Assembly (NCBI GenBank): GCA_008973525.1
Contig: WACJ01000515.1
Coordinates: 1,860,001-1,924,000, forward strand
Source: Stenopsyche tienmushanensis
Taxonomy: Eukaryota; Arthropoda; Insecta; Trichoptera; Stenopsychidae
Length of the DNA stretch: 64,000 nucleotides
Reading direction: 5' to 3'
Part shown: one piece after another, positions 1-10,910 of the stretch
Position numbering within the stretch: position 1 is the first letter of the stretch
Layout: each line of letters starts with the position of its first letter
Translations under genes and position numbers: made by a program
The notes under the pieces: model-generated
What the model saw: only the letters and a program-made list of their open reading frames with translations
Told to the model about the DNA's origin: nothing
Databases searched by the model: none

Positions 1-960
1 TGATGTTATCCATTCTATACATCATAAGATAAATAATGATATATTGCAGCAAGATGTAGAAAAGATCAAAGCAGAATCAGTCGACGTTGATGACTGAATT
101 CAACTGTTGATGTTTATGATGCTATAGCAAACGAGTAAATTTTCTATATTTTCAAATAAGGGCTACAAAAACAGATTTGTTCAAATATAATGAAAACTAG
201 TGAAATCTTCACATAGAAATTCATATTATTCTACTTCTACAAAATTAAGCAAATATAGACAAAACCCGAATGTTCAATTGTCGTCATTGTTTTGAAGTAG
301 TTAGTCTGCTAGTCAAAACTTCTTCGTCTCATAAGCGATGACGCAAAGCCGCATAATGGATGAACTTAATTGCAATCCATAAATATTTTCAGCTTTGATA
401 GCTAAGAATGTGAGCGTTTTGAGCTTCTTTACGTCTATTTCGGATGAGCACTGAAAAAATCCAAGCAGAAGACAAAGAATGTACTCCCGGAGTGCCGTCC
501 AATAAAATTTGTCCAGACGGATATTTTTAAAAACACTGTCTCTTTTTATTGCTCAGAGCTCTGTTTTGAATTCCAGAAAAGATTTATATGTGGTTCACCG
601 GTAGTCCTGCAAAATTTTCTGGACGTCAGAGCTCGCGTGGAACTCTCCTGATTATTGAGGAATAATCTGAAGACACAAAGAACATCCATCACAATGCCAC
701 GATATTTATTTTGGCGCATTTAAATTTATCTCTAAAGTGGCGCCATTCCAATGAATGCGGAGAAACAAGACAATAGATAAAAATGAATATAAATCTGTTT
801 TTACTTCATGGATAAGACGAATAACATATTTAATCAAAACGGCAATGGGCAGATCATGTGACGAGGCGAATGGTCGAATAAATGGATCCTTCATCATTTA
901 AAACATCATCATACAACAACGATAGCCAATCGGACATATTATATTATGTGTGTGAGTATT
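1..960. other. AT-rich intergenic stretch, no gene seen
   Basis: Only short open frames are present, without recognisable protein character or splice context. I see no RNA gene, tandem array or clear terminal repeats here. Confidence 0.4.
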
Positions 961-1020
961 ATACGCTTCTTTGATTTAGAAAAAGCGTTTGATAAAGTAC
1001 AACATTGAGAGCTCATCAAC
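961..1020 (+). mobile_element. Short reverse-transcriptase remnant of a LINE
   Basis: The + strand reads FFDLEKAFDKVQH followed by a stop and ELI. This resembles the conserved RT block (D-x-x-K-A-F-D-x-V) of non-LTR retrotransposons. Only about 20 codons remain, so the clade cannot be told. It abuts the dispersed repeat that begins near 1040. Confidence 0.5.
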
Positions 1021-1039
1021 AACGGTCGAAATTCCAGTA

Positions 1040-1640
1040 ACAATAAATGAACCTTAACACTATTGATAGCACGCAATATCCGTTTATTTCTTCGGAATAT
1101 TTCTTAAAGTTCAATTTGCATGGTATCTGATTTCTGTTGTTCAGCTATTTTTGCCTATAAATGTGTTGCGAAAATAAAAAGACAGGGTTACCGTGCAAAC
1201 CTACCAGTTTACTTTTGAAGGAGTAGATTTTGCAAAGGGGTGGTGATACTCGGCTAATGACGCCACTCCAGAACAGTCAAGGGGGAATAACAAAATTGGA
1301 CAACAATAAGAATAATGCGAGTATCTTAATTATCAAAACAAACGCCTGCTTTCAGGACAACGCGAACAAAAGTCGTCTTATCTTTGTTCAAAGAGCTTAA
1401 TAGCTTATCGGACAATAGCGATTTCAGTTAATTACACCTTAATTTTATGACTGTTAAAAGATTCTTAAGAATACATTTTTTTATTGAATAGTAAGTATGA
1501 ACATTTACGAGTTTCTATAATAAAAAAAAACGTGTAGGGGGACCTTTACGGCACGACTTTGCCATCGATGCACGAGTGTATGATGACACGCAAGACATCA
1601 GTCTCTGTCTTATGATTTCCAATTCGATAGGGTTAATTGA
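1040..1640 (+). repeat. Dispersed ~600-bp repeat, copy 1
   Basis: The sequence from the block CTTAACACTATTGATAGCAC to the GGGTTAA near 1636 recurs in reverse orientation at about 40.6-41.24 kb (ZAD gene C, intron 1) and, as an inner portion, at 53.26-53.65 kb (PASK intron). Its first part also occurs near 32.48 kb, and its last part, around TTTACGGCACGAC, near 14.93 kb. There is no coding capacity, so it is probably a non-autonomous element. Borders are approximate. Confidence 0.7.
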
Positions 1641-2184
1641 CAATGAATTGTTGAATGATTATAAAAGTATGGATGAACAAATCCAAAAAATAAGCATTGA
1701 AGATTCAATAAAGGCACAATGCAAGAAGACAGATCCATTGGATATTATGCATTGAGTTCAAATATAAAATTATCTGGATTTGAAACTGAGTCTTTATAAT
1801 GAAATTCCAGGATCTAAATCACTCTAATAACATTTGTTAACATTGTTAACGTCAAAATAACAATGACTCAACAATGGAATCATGAAGCTCAAAGAGTAAA
1901 TAACAAGGCATATTACATAGAGTTTATCAATTGCTCCACAGTCTTGGAAATCTTCAGATTTGCCTATTTAAAAGACTGTAAAATGTTCATCTGGGTGACC
2001 CACTGGGTGACCCATTGGGTGATCCACTACATGCCCTACTAAATGAGTGTTTATGAACTAAACGCAGAAGTCATCATCAAGCACATAATGGATGTTGAAG
2101 AGGCTGTAGTGCTGTATTAGCCTGTATGTGATTACACTATGATGATACAGGATTAAAACGATTCGATGTAAATCAAATATATTT
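1641..2184. other. Intergenic, with a 3-copy 12-bp tandem repeat
   Basis: No gene is seen. Bases 1992-2027 hold three consecutive 12-bp units (TGGGTGACCCAC, TGGGTGACCCAT, TGGGTGATCCAC). Each unit is itself nearly palindromic. Confidence 0.6.
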
Positions 2185-2466
2185 TACCGTGATGATGACG
2201 AGTTCCAGGTCGCCAAGCTCGGCGTAGATACCGTCATATCGTCCTCTTTCTTCTTTCCTCCATGCTCTTTGTAGTCCCTGAAGCATCTCTTGCAGCGTGT
2301 CGGCCATCTGACCTGAGGGTGGAAGCCCAGGGGACACAGAGGGTCCCCCTTCGCCAGGGGATACAGATGATGCATCTTCGTCCAAATACAAAGGAACCAC
2401 TACAGTCTCTGGGCGTACTTCTTCATAGCGTCTCCGAAACGCCCGCTTTATCGTAGTTACCTCTTT
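2185..2466 (-). CDS. Doubtful GC-rich coding exon, unknown product
   Basis: On the minus strand one frame stays open for about 90 codons. It includes VVVPLYLDEDASSVSP, a proline/glycine-rich stretch, and an acidic/basic helix-like end (MADTLQEMLQGLQ, then RKEERGRYDG). It closes at a plausible donor, CACG|GTAAAA, near 2185-2190. The composition is less AT-rich than the flanks and resembles protein more than neighbouring random frames do. I recognise no family and could not find partner exons; an in-frame TGA lies just upstream. It may be an exon of a gene whose rest I missed, or chance in a GC-rich island. Confidence 0.25.
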
Positions 2467-2499
2467 TCATCGTCATAGTTTAACACTGTGAACAAAAAG

Positions 2500-3400
2500 A
2501 GCACTCTGGTTAAAAGCGCTGCGGAGCACGTGCGGAGCTATTAACGCTTTAATTGAAACGCAATATCTAAAAACAATCGCCGTAAGACCCGTTTATATAT
2601 AAAAATAGCCACAGCGGGTTAAGAAAGGGGCACGCGCTTATCCTGGGAGCGTTCGCGATTAAGCCGTTATGGTCATCGATTTTCCCTCGGTGTCAGAATG
2701 CGCTTTTGCGGCGATCGGGGGCGGTTTTATTTGTGTTTTAACATATTAATATTTATATTGCAGCTCGTTGTATTTTATTTGTGGATTTCGGGTGTCGTGA
2801 CGTCAATAAGAATTACGAGGGAGTCTCGCGGAACTATTCTTAGAATAGACGGCAAAGTGGTCGTTTTACTCACTTTTAACATTTAAAAAAATCGGATTTC
2901 CGTAGGCACTGATAACGCACACAATTACGTTTCTTGGTTGTTCACACTCGGGTCACATTTGGCATTGGATTTGCAATCTGTCCGATTTTTTGACGATTTC
3001 TCAAAATTCAAATCAACATAAATATTATGTAACTGGAGCCTTTCCAGCGACCGGTGCGCGTACTAAGCCGACACTGTGAACTGAACGAGCATGGAGAAAT
3101 CAAGCGATAAAATTGGATCTAAGCGAGTGTTGCTGGACTGGGCTGGGAAATTCAATTTTAGCCGCGAGTGGTAGCGCGGCCCGGCGGACACAGCTGGCAA
3201 TTTGCAGAACGGGGGACACGGGCCCAGGGCCGGGGGGCGACTGGATTCAATTTTGGCCCAGGGCCAACATTCAGGAAGACTCGACACTCTCACCTAGTTT
3301 CTCACCTTATCTACACACGTCACACTCAACGTATACGGATGTTAAATCACAAGGAATATGGATAGACACAGTGACGGACTAAGAAGATGCATTTAAAAAT
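2500..3400. other. GC-rich, CpG-containing island
   Basis: This stretch is clearly richer in G+C and CpG than the surrounding AT-rich DNA, including blocks such as GGCCCAGGGCCGGGGGGCGA near 3220. It could be a promoter region or foreign repeat material. The short frames in it (for example 2698-2886 and 3113-3382 on +) have no recognisable domain. Confidence 0.4.
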
Positions 3401-3406
3401 AATATA

Positions 3407-3765
3407 CGAAGATAGTCCCAAAAGTACCCAACCCAACGTGTTGATGGCAGTTGTTTTAAAAAAATACTATCGTAGAAAGTATCGAGGGGGGGGGGGACTT
3501 CTGTGATTGTACAGATTATAGGAGACCCTGATTATGCATTTATAACCGAAAATGCCGCAAAAATCCCTAAATAGTGACCACAGTATCTGTGTGTCCCACT
3601 GGTCCGCTTTTCGGACCGTTACACTCATGGGTGTTGTTTAAATTTTATAATCGGTCGAAAATATTGTTGTCCTTATTTTAAATGCCAACTAGGAACTGCT
3701 CAATATTTAAGCGATAACGAAGAAAAGTGGGATTAGATAACCTAGTTTTTATTTTAAAAGTAGGC
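3407..3765 (+). repeat. Decayed mariner-like repeat, copy A
   Basis: The block beginning GATAGTCCCAAAAGTACCCA shares order and sequence with 62.88-63.16 kb: the shared start, the GGTCCGCTTTTCGGACC core, and the GATAACGAAGAAAAG end. The interior also matches 16.38-16.56 kb. A run of about ten G lies near 3487. No open frame survives. The mariner assignment rests on similarity to the 15.7-16.6 kb region and is an inference. Confidence 0.55.
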
Positions 3766-6590
3766 AGAGTCAATCAGTGTTTATTCATGTAAAGTAAAAT
3801 GGCCAAGGAAAATAAAAAAAAACATGTACAACTCTCGACCGGGTCGGTATTCTGCGTTTTGCGCCCCAAGCCCAGTTCCCCTTGTTACGGCCCTGATTTG
3901 CCCTACCGTGCCTATGGAAGTGTCACTTCAATAAAATATTTAAAAATTAGATTTACCGTCAATTTGAAGTATGAAGTGAATTTTCACAAAAATTGCAGTA
4001 ATATTTGCGTTATTTATGGAACGCCCACGTACAGCACAATCTTTGAGTGAACAATTTTTGCCATCTCTTTAAAAGTTTATATTTTGTCCCAATAACGACA
4101 TTCGATGTGATACTCGTGATAGTAACTATCTCTAAAAATAAACACTATTACACGTTGTTTAAATTAATATAACATACAATATGTTTGATAAATAAATGTT
4201 CGCGAAAGAAATAGCTAGGCATAAAAAAGAGCCGCTTCTGAATCTCGTCGTCAGCCGGAGCTGATTCGATAGCGGAGCCTCGTGTTACAACGGCGTGATC
4301 CATCAATCTCTTCGAATAAATCGACAAGGACAGTCGTACGCGATCGTATTATTGAGTGGATCTTCAATGAAGATAACGTGTATCCGAGGAATCATCGTAG
4401 GGTCCTACGTCATATAACAATAATTAATTAAAGCCAATTATTAGAAACTATTAGAATTCGTCAAAAATATGAATTTGCCAGCAAGTCCAATATTTTTGTG
4501 TATGTGTCACGAGAACTAAATGAAACTTTGACCGATTGTAAAACATGGTGGCAACAGTTTTATGGTTTGGATATATATATGGGCGACTGGAATTTCTAAT
4601 TTAGTTTTTATTGATACTGGTTTGTTTGTTTTCATTAAGGCGCGTTCTCACGAGTCAAGTTTAATTGACCGATTATAATTATCCAGTCAGTGGTTCCAAA
4701 TACAATCATGCTTATGATAAAGTTCTAATAATTTTGTTGTGATGGTCCTTTACATTAAAAAAAATGAGCACTAGTTAAAAATCCGCCTCTGGCCTGTTGG
4801 AAAGCTCAATGAAATCAGATCCGCCCCTGGCGAAATAAATCTGTAACATAGTGGGTCGGTAATTTACATAACATAAACATTACAATAAACACATTTCATT
4901 TTGAACCATTGCAGTCTGAAAATAAATTAATTAATATTGATTGTACATATCTTATAATCGGTATATCATGTTACTTTACTCCTATTGTACGATATTATCT
5001 AATATAATTTTAAATTCATCCTAAAATCAAGTTAATGAAATCATCATGATTATATTGATTTCTTAATAAAAACTAAATTGCAATACAAAATTTAAAATTG
5101 ATCAACAGTAACAAAAGTGTTAGTTCGGGAAGTAATAGGAAAGAGTGGCAGCTCACAGCAAACATGGAAGGTTCATATGAAAATCTGCAATTTGATTTTT
5201 TTTTTATTTACACTTATAAAACAACAAATTATAATAAAAGTACAATAAAAACATGCTCAAGCAAGAAAACAATAATCTATTATAATGTCTTAATTGAAGC
5301 TTACGTATTAAAATACATCATAAACGTGTCCTCGCAATAAAATATACAATATACAAGTGTAGTGATTTCATCGTCTTTACTATATACAATATATTTCTAA
5401 AAAAATAACATGCTTAGACTATGACTATAAAGGTCTATGAAATGCTTATGTACATAATGGAATAGTTTATTACACTTGTATTTACATAGCAAATGACATT
5501 TTAACGAAAATGAGATTCTTTATGCTGAGCTCTCATATGAAAGATTATTAACTATAGCTAAAAAAAATAATGCACATACAAAAAAATGTTCCGATGGCCC
5601 TTTTATGAACTTTTTTATTGAAGAATATGAATACCTGACCATAAAATTAATTTAAGCATCTATTTCATTATTAGAATTTATGATATATTGATCCCTCGCC
5701 GTATATTAACACATTTCATACGGGATGCATATTTATATGAGTTACGCTGTCTTTTGGTTAATATTGACTAAAATGTTATTCCGCGTGTTTTTCATAATTT
5801 TCTTTGTATATAATGTGGTTTTTGAGGATTTATTAAAACTATTTTTATGAAATTGAGAACATTTCCATTACACACAGTGATCAAAAACTGTGTTTAATTT
5901 TCAGAAAGAAAAAAAATACAGTATAACTTTCCTCGCTGCCATAGCGCTCATTCTGTGTGTGTATAAATTTTATTTGCATGTCAAGCCTTCGTAGTATAAT
6001 GTGAACCTGAGAGTGGTGTCCTGGAAACAATTCTCGTTCTTATTCCTAATAAACATTGGTTCGCCATAAACTATCAAGCAGAAATGTGCAAAAAAAGGAT
6101 GCAAATCATCAAAATACTTCATAAAAATGTGTAGTTCTATTTAAATTCCTTCCAAGAACGCTACGAGCAAAGAAAAAACTCATATATTAGCTAACAAGAT
6201 GCTAATAAAACAAAAAACATGCTTTTGTGGCAACGATTATAAATCGACTCACACGCCAATATAAATAATTATAAAATACATCGAACAGTCTAAAATATTT
6301 TTAAGCATTAAATAACATTTTATAATTATTTTATAATGATTTAAACATAAATGTGACAATTATTTTGTATAATTAAGTGTTAAACATAAATTAAAATCAG
6401 TATAAAAACTCTTCGATGTCTATACTGGTGGCGGAATACTATCTTGAAAAATATATTTATAATCGTTGATTATTTTAAAAGTACAGACATTTTATGTAAA
6501 TAACGGTGTTTTAAGCGCGACTTTGAAACATTAACCGCGTCGTGGACAAACGAAAAATTACCCCGTACATAAAGTGTTTACGATAATAAA
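3766..6590. other. AT-rich intergenic region
   Basis: Nothing gene-like was found. Short frames (3799-4050, 5098-5340) are low-complexity and lack initiation, splice or domain evidence. A less AT-rich patch at about 4220-4380 may be transposon debris that I could not assign. Confidence 0.45.
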
Positions 6591-6656
6591 TTTTCGTTAC
6601 GTCAGTGTCGCTCAAAGACGGCCATATTATTACATGTTAAGACCAAACAGAGATAA

Positions 6657-6667
6657 TGCGCATGCGC
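6657..6667. promoter_or_regulatory. Palindromic NRF-1/EWG-type site
   Basis: TGCGCATGCGC is a perfect match to the NRF-1 (erect wing in flies) consensus. It lies 74 bp upstream of the start codon at 6741, in a short CpG-bearing patch. This placement suggests a core promoter for the small gene that follows. Binding itself is inference. Confidence 0.5.
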
Positions 6668-6740
6668 GAATGACATATGACGCCAGCTGTCACTGATCCA
6701 CCCACTTGTGCATTTTAAAAGTTCTTTTTATTTACCATTT

Positions 6741-7247
6741 ATGCCATCTAAACCGAGGCGAGTTTTGACTGAAGAAGAACGTCTACAATTAAACGAACAG
6801 AGACGCTTGAGGCGAGCGGCCAGAAGCGAAGAGGAGCGTAAAGCTGATAGCGAAAAGAGACGTATTTGGCGAGCGGCTAAAGATGAGAAAGTACTCCAGG
6901 CCGAGCGTCAAGCTGCGATACAGCGCAGACGAGTGTATCGAGCTCATCAGTCTCAGGAAGAACGCGAGGCTGAAAAAGTGCGGAAGCGAATGTATCGGTC
7001 CAATCTAAGCAGAGAGGAACGCGAAGCTGCAAACGAACTTAGCCGTATGAAGCATGCAACTCGGACCAAAGAGGCACGTGACGCTATGAACGAGCGGAGA
7101 CGAATAAAACGGGCCAATCAAACGCAAGCGGAACGTAGTGCCATTAGTGAAAAAAGACGCATGAGGAAGATGCAAGGGCGTGAGAGGCTCGAAAAATCTC
7201 CCCGCATTAAAAACAATAAACCCGCCTTAACAATATGGCCAATATGA
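6741..7247 (+). CDS. STPR-like basic repeat protein (putative DNA binder)
   Basis: An uninterrupted 168-codon frame. I start at the ATG at 6741 (MPSKPRRVL) rather than the in-frame ATG at 6708, because the extra 11 residues are hydrophobic and unlike the rest. Nearly the whole protein is a run of about six charged repeats: RAARSEEERKADSEKRRIW, then a 23-residue unit, RAHQSQEEREAEKVRKRMY, RSNLSREEREAANELSRMK, HATRTKEARDAMNERRRIK, RANQTQAERSAISEKRRMR. The pattern recalls the score-and-three (STPR) repeat of insect fibroin-modulator-binding protein FMBP-1 and relatives, which binds AT-rich DNA. Most units here are 19 residues rather than 23, so the assignment is tentative. It is intronless and ends in a basic tail. 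A charged coiled-coil protein of other function is the alternative. Confidence 0.65.
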   Translation: MPSKPRRVLTEEERLQLNEQRRLRRAARSEEERKADSEKRRIWRAAKDEKVLQAERQAAIQRRRVYRAHQSQEEREAEKVRKRMYRSNLSREEREAANELSRMKHATRTKEARDAMNERRRIKRANQTQAERSAISEKRRMRKMQGRERLEKSPRIKNNKPALTIWPI

Positions 7248-7843
7248 CTGCATGAGAATTATTCCATCCAACATTATGCTGTCTTAATTACCTGTAATAG
7301 ATTTTATATAGACGAGTATTTCCACAAAATTTTACGAGTATAAACGCTAGAATATAAGAAAACAGTTGCAACGAAAGTATAAAAGTTATTTAATGTTTTA
7401 AGTATTATTTAAAAATTGATCAATCAGATTATTAAAGAAAAGAAATGTTTTTTAATGTTAGTTGCACTTTCTATGAAATGTGTTTAAATACGTGTTTTTA
7501 TAACATTTTTATGTAAAAATAGATTGTCTTATTATATTTACATTATATGTAAAATAATAATCAAAATTTCAATTTAAATTGAGACTTTTATTATTTAACA
7601 AAGTAGATGCATTCCATTCAAATCTTATTAAATCAGTAAGAACCAGTATTGAGTAATTTGGAATAAATAATATATATAATAAAGCAGCGAATTTCAATAC
7701 TAGTATCCAACTGGAAGTTATATAGTTATGGTGTATTTCTTAGTCGGTTTTACTGAAACGCACAACAATAAAGATCATAAAAGGGTTATATGTATTTGGC
7801 GAGCGGATGAAAATTAATTTTAAAAGTGTACCCCAATATAAAA
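7248..7843. other. Intergenic, AT-rich
   Basis: This lies between the STPR-like gene and the 3' end of HMG-CoA lyase. It probably holds 3' untranslated sequence of both genes. No other feature was seen. Confidence 0.5.
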
Positions 7844-9307
7844 TCATCGATGTTGAGAGCGAGCAATTCTTGTAATTTCATCATTTGTTCGATATTTATC
7901 ACCCAAGGCGATATTTACTTTAGATGCTGGTTGTTTGCCGAGATGTTGACTAATAAATCTACCAGTCTCGAGAAGTTTAATCATGTCTACACCGGTATCA
8001 GCTCCTAATCCATGTAACATATATACAACGTCTTCTGTGGCAACGTTTCCAGAAGCACCTCTAGCGTAAGGGCATCCACCTAAACCTGCCACCGAGGAAT
8101 CGACGGTCGTAACACCCATCTAAAATAAAATACGTATTATAACACTTTTATCGACGATTCAAATAATAAGATTTAATCAAAAATACCTCCAATCCGGCTA
8201 AAACATTGGCTAAAGCTTGTCCAAATGTATCGTGGAAATGCAATGCTAAATGTTCATACGTTGAAACATGATGGACTTCTTTGAGCATTCGTCTAATTGA
8301 TCCAGCAGTTCCGACTCCAATAGTATCACCCAATGAGACTTCATAACAACCTAAATTAAACAAAGCAGCTACAGCCTAAAAATGATATTTTATTATCAAA
8401 ATTCGTATAAAGTGTGTAATAATGCTTTAAAAATATTTGATTACTTTAGCGACTTGAGCTGGTTTAACTGGACCCTCATACGGACAACCGACAACGCAAG
8501 ATACGTAGCCTCTGATTTTAATATTTTTTAATTTAGCTACTTCTGCAACAGCACGAAACTTTTCAAACGAAGCATCCACGGAACAATTCAAGTTTTTCAA
8601 TGAAAATGATTCACTTGCAGCACCAAATATAGCTATCTCTTCGGCGCCTGCATTAATCTGCAATTACATACTTCCGTTATAAATATTATCGATAGAAAGT
8701 CGTCTTTGCATAAAAATAAATACATACAGCTGATTGATATCCTTGTGGATTCGGAACTAATACCGGGTAAGAAACATTCGGATATTTTTTTATTCCTGCC
8801 ATTACTTCGTTATTGTCGGCCATTTGTGGAACCCATTTAGGACTCACAAAGCTAAAAATATCCAAATTAAAAAATGATTACAAAAAAATTAAAGAGATAC
8901 GGTTGAAGGTCATCAGTATCGTAAAATTTCACGTATTTATTTGATAGTATACCTGGTAGCTTCTACCGTACTAAGTCCACAATCTGAAAGCATGTTGATA
9001 AGTTTGATTTTAACATCAGTCGGTACATTCATTGGTTCATTCTGTAGTCCGTCGCGAGGACCAACTTCGACAATTTTTATTTTATTAGAAGAAGTACTCT
9101 AAAAATAATATTATTTTATAAGAATCTTATATTAATTAATGTATCTTGCATAAATGAATATGGTCAACCATACCAACAACAATATTGCTTGAAAAATTTA
9201 ATATAAGAACCGATAAATATAATAATTGTAAATACACTTACTAAAAATCTGTTTGCGTTCTTCAAATGTCTAGCGACTAGCTGTCTATATCCTAGTAAGA
9301 CTGACAT
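7844..9307 (-). CDS. HMGCL: Hydroxymethylglutaryl-CoA lyase, complete, 6 exons
   Basis: Splits HMG-CoA into acetyl-CoA and acetoacetate, the last step of leucine breakdown and ketone-body formation, in the mitochondrial matrix. Coding exons in transcript order: 9307-9242, 9098-8953, 8851-8728, 8657-8445, 8375-8187, 8119-7844. All joins are in frame, giving 337 aa (human 325). Residues 1-22 ([20 protein letters not shown], then FL) are basic and hydroxylated like a mitochondrial presequence. The family signature [10 protein letters not shown] holds the catalytic Arg37. Metal and catalytic histidines are in HFHDTFGQ (229-236), and the catalytic cysteine is Cys262 in GLGGCPYA. All key residues are present. 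The C terminus ends SQHR, not the CKL peroxisomal signal of the vertebrate enzyme. Introns are about 70-140 bp. Confidence 0.96.
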
Positions 9308-10238
9308 GATTGATTTTGTCACAATAAGGACCTGAGAAAACAATAAATTAGTTTTGCTTTACGGTGTTTTATTTAAAATTCAATTGATCTGTATTGAAAT
9401 ATAATTATAAATTAAAATAAATAGTTATTTCACTTTTTATCAAAAAATAGCAGAATTATACGACGCTAAGGATGGGTTGCTTGTATGAGCGTGTAGCCTT
9501 ACGAGCACTTCGCAAGTTAATACATAGTCCAACCTACTTTTTTATATTCTGGAATCTCATTAAAAAATTTCTTCTACCCGCATATGAATTTATTATAGTA
9601 GTTTAGCAATGAGTAAATAAATATCATTAATCTTCAATCATCAAATTTAATTATCAAATACTAGCTGGTACCCGGCGCGTTGCTGCCACAGTAGTAATAA
9701 TTCTAAAAATATCGTTTGAATGATAGAAATAATGAAATTTATTTTATTTTGTTGGTTTTATTATAAATATGAATAGACATTGATTTTTATATATAAGATC
9801 TACTGTAATTTTAATCGTACTATACCTATATTATTTTAGAAAGTGCAAACAATAGGTTGGTAAAGTTTTATCGCAATCGAATAAACGGTATGGCAACGCA
9901 TTAAATACAGACAAACAAACATTTACTTTTATATCTTAGACTATGCCTATGTTACTAGCGGAATCCTTAGCAATAAGTGGACAAAGTTTTATTGCAATCT
10001 GATGAACGATATGGCAGCGCATTTCAATTGAACAAAACCCAATACATTTTTATATATATGATTATTTCATGTGTTTAATGATCTTCCGAGCACTGAGGCC
10101 CGAGAGAGTTTGTGGTGGGACTCATTCTATAAAGCATCGCACAACACAATGACAACCCCAGGATAACGGCGAATCAGTACCGCTTAGCCCTAGCAGGTCA
10201 CAAAGGACCAACGAGTTTAATTCGTTTTGCAAGGTAGC
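9308..10238. repeat. Intergenic with insect dispersed-repeat fragments
   Basis: Around 9661-9700, ACTAGCTGGTACCCGGCGCG and the following bases resemble a repeat common in insect genomes. Related phrases on hydrophilic-neutral DNA (AACGGTATGGCAACGCATT near 9885 and AACGATATGGCAGCGCATTT near 10004) form two degenerate copies in direct order. A similar phrase occurs near 25.59 kb. No gene is seen. Confidence 0.45.
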
Positions 10239-10239
10239 T

Positions 10240-10805
10240 CATAAGCTGAAAAGTTCGTAAAATGCAATTAATTCGTTCCAGACCCCCAAAAATATTACTG
10301 TGAAAAATAAAATCCATTTAGTCCGTCTCAGGAGAACTATCAACAGATTCACGCTTGCAATCACTGACTTTTTTAGATGATTTTGGCTCAATTTCTTCAC
10401 TATCTTTAACATTATCTTTTCTCTTAAAGAATTTTTCAATCGATACTTGTTTTTGGCAACTTTTCAATACACTGCTGAAATGAGCCATAGCAACATCAAT
10501 AGCTGCTGCTTTATCTGGATAATTTTCACCGCTCTCTCTTCCTCCGCTCCCGACAGAGGCTCATTTAGTTGACGGTGTTGTTATTCATGCAACTCCTTCA
10601 ACTCGTCGATTCTGAGGTCCTTGCTATGTTCTACAACGAGTTCTTCGATGTCAAATTTGTTTACTTCAAGGCCTAGAGATTTGCCCAGAAACACAATTTC
10701 TTCGACAGGCTGTTTTCCACTCACAAATCCCTCGAAGTCTCATTCTAAAACCACCTTAGGCCACAACTTTCTCTGCGCACAGTTTAGTGTTCTTCTTGAG
10801 TCATG
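10240..10805 (-). mobile_element. Tigger/pogo-like transposase remnant (C-terminal part)
   Basis: Minus-strand frames, broken by stops, read DFEGFVSGKQPVEEIVFLGK, then SLGLEVNKFDIEELVVEHSK and DLRIDELKELHE, followed by a lysine-rich end. This order (short acidic linker, then LGL-EV--DIEELVEEH) is typical of the C terminus of Tigger/jerky-type DDE transposases. The catalytic part is absent, so it is a dead fragment. Confidence 0.6.
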
Positions 10806-10854
10806 AACGGGATGGCGATTATGTGGAAAAATAGTCAAGTATATCAATAATATC

Positions 10855-10910
10855 CTCCAAAAAAAAATCTAGTACACTTACTTTCTAAACATCCCTCGTA
10901 TGTATACTTA
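10855..10910 (-). repeat. Mariner-type terminal end (solo)
   Basis: The block AAAATCTAGTACACTTACTT followed by TCTAAACATCCCTCGTA is nearly repeated at about 60.475-60.53 kb, just after a mariner transposase fragment. Read on the minus strand it starts TACGAGGGATGTTTAGAAAG, like known mariner inverted repeats. Here it stands without a mariner body. Confidence 0.5.

Noticed and set aside
2698..2886. + frame with a hydrophobic stretch like a membrane anchor
   Set aside because: There is a single short frame with no downstream exon or homologue I recognise; the hydrophobicity comes from T-rich DNA.
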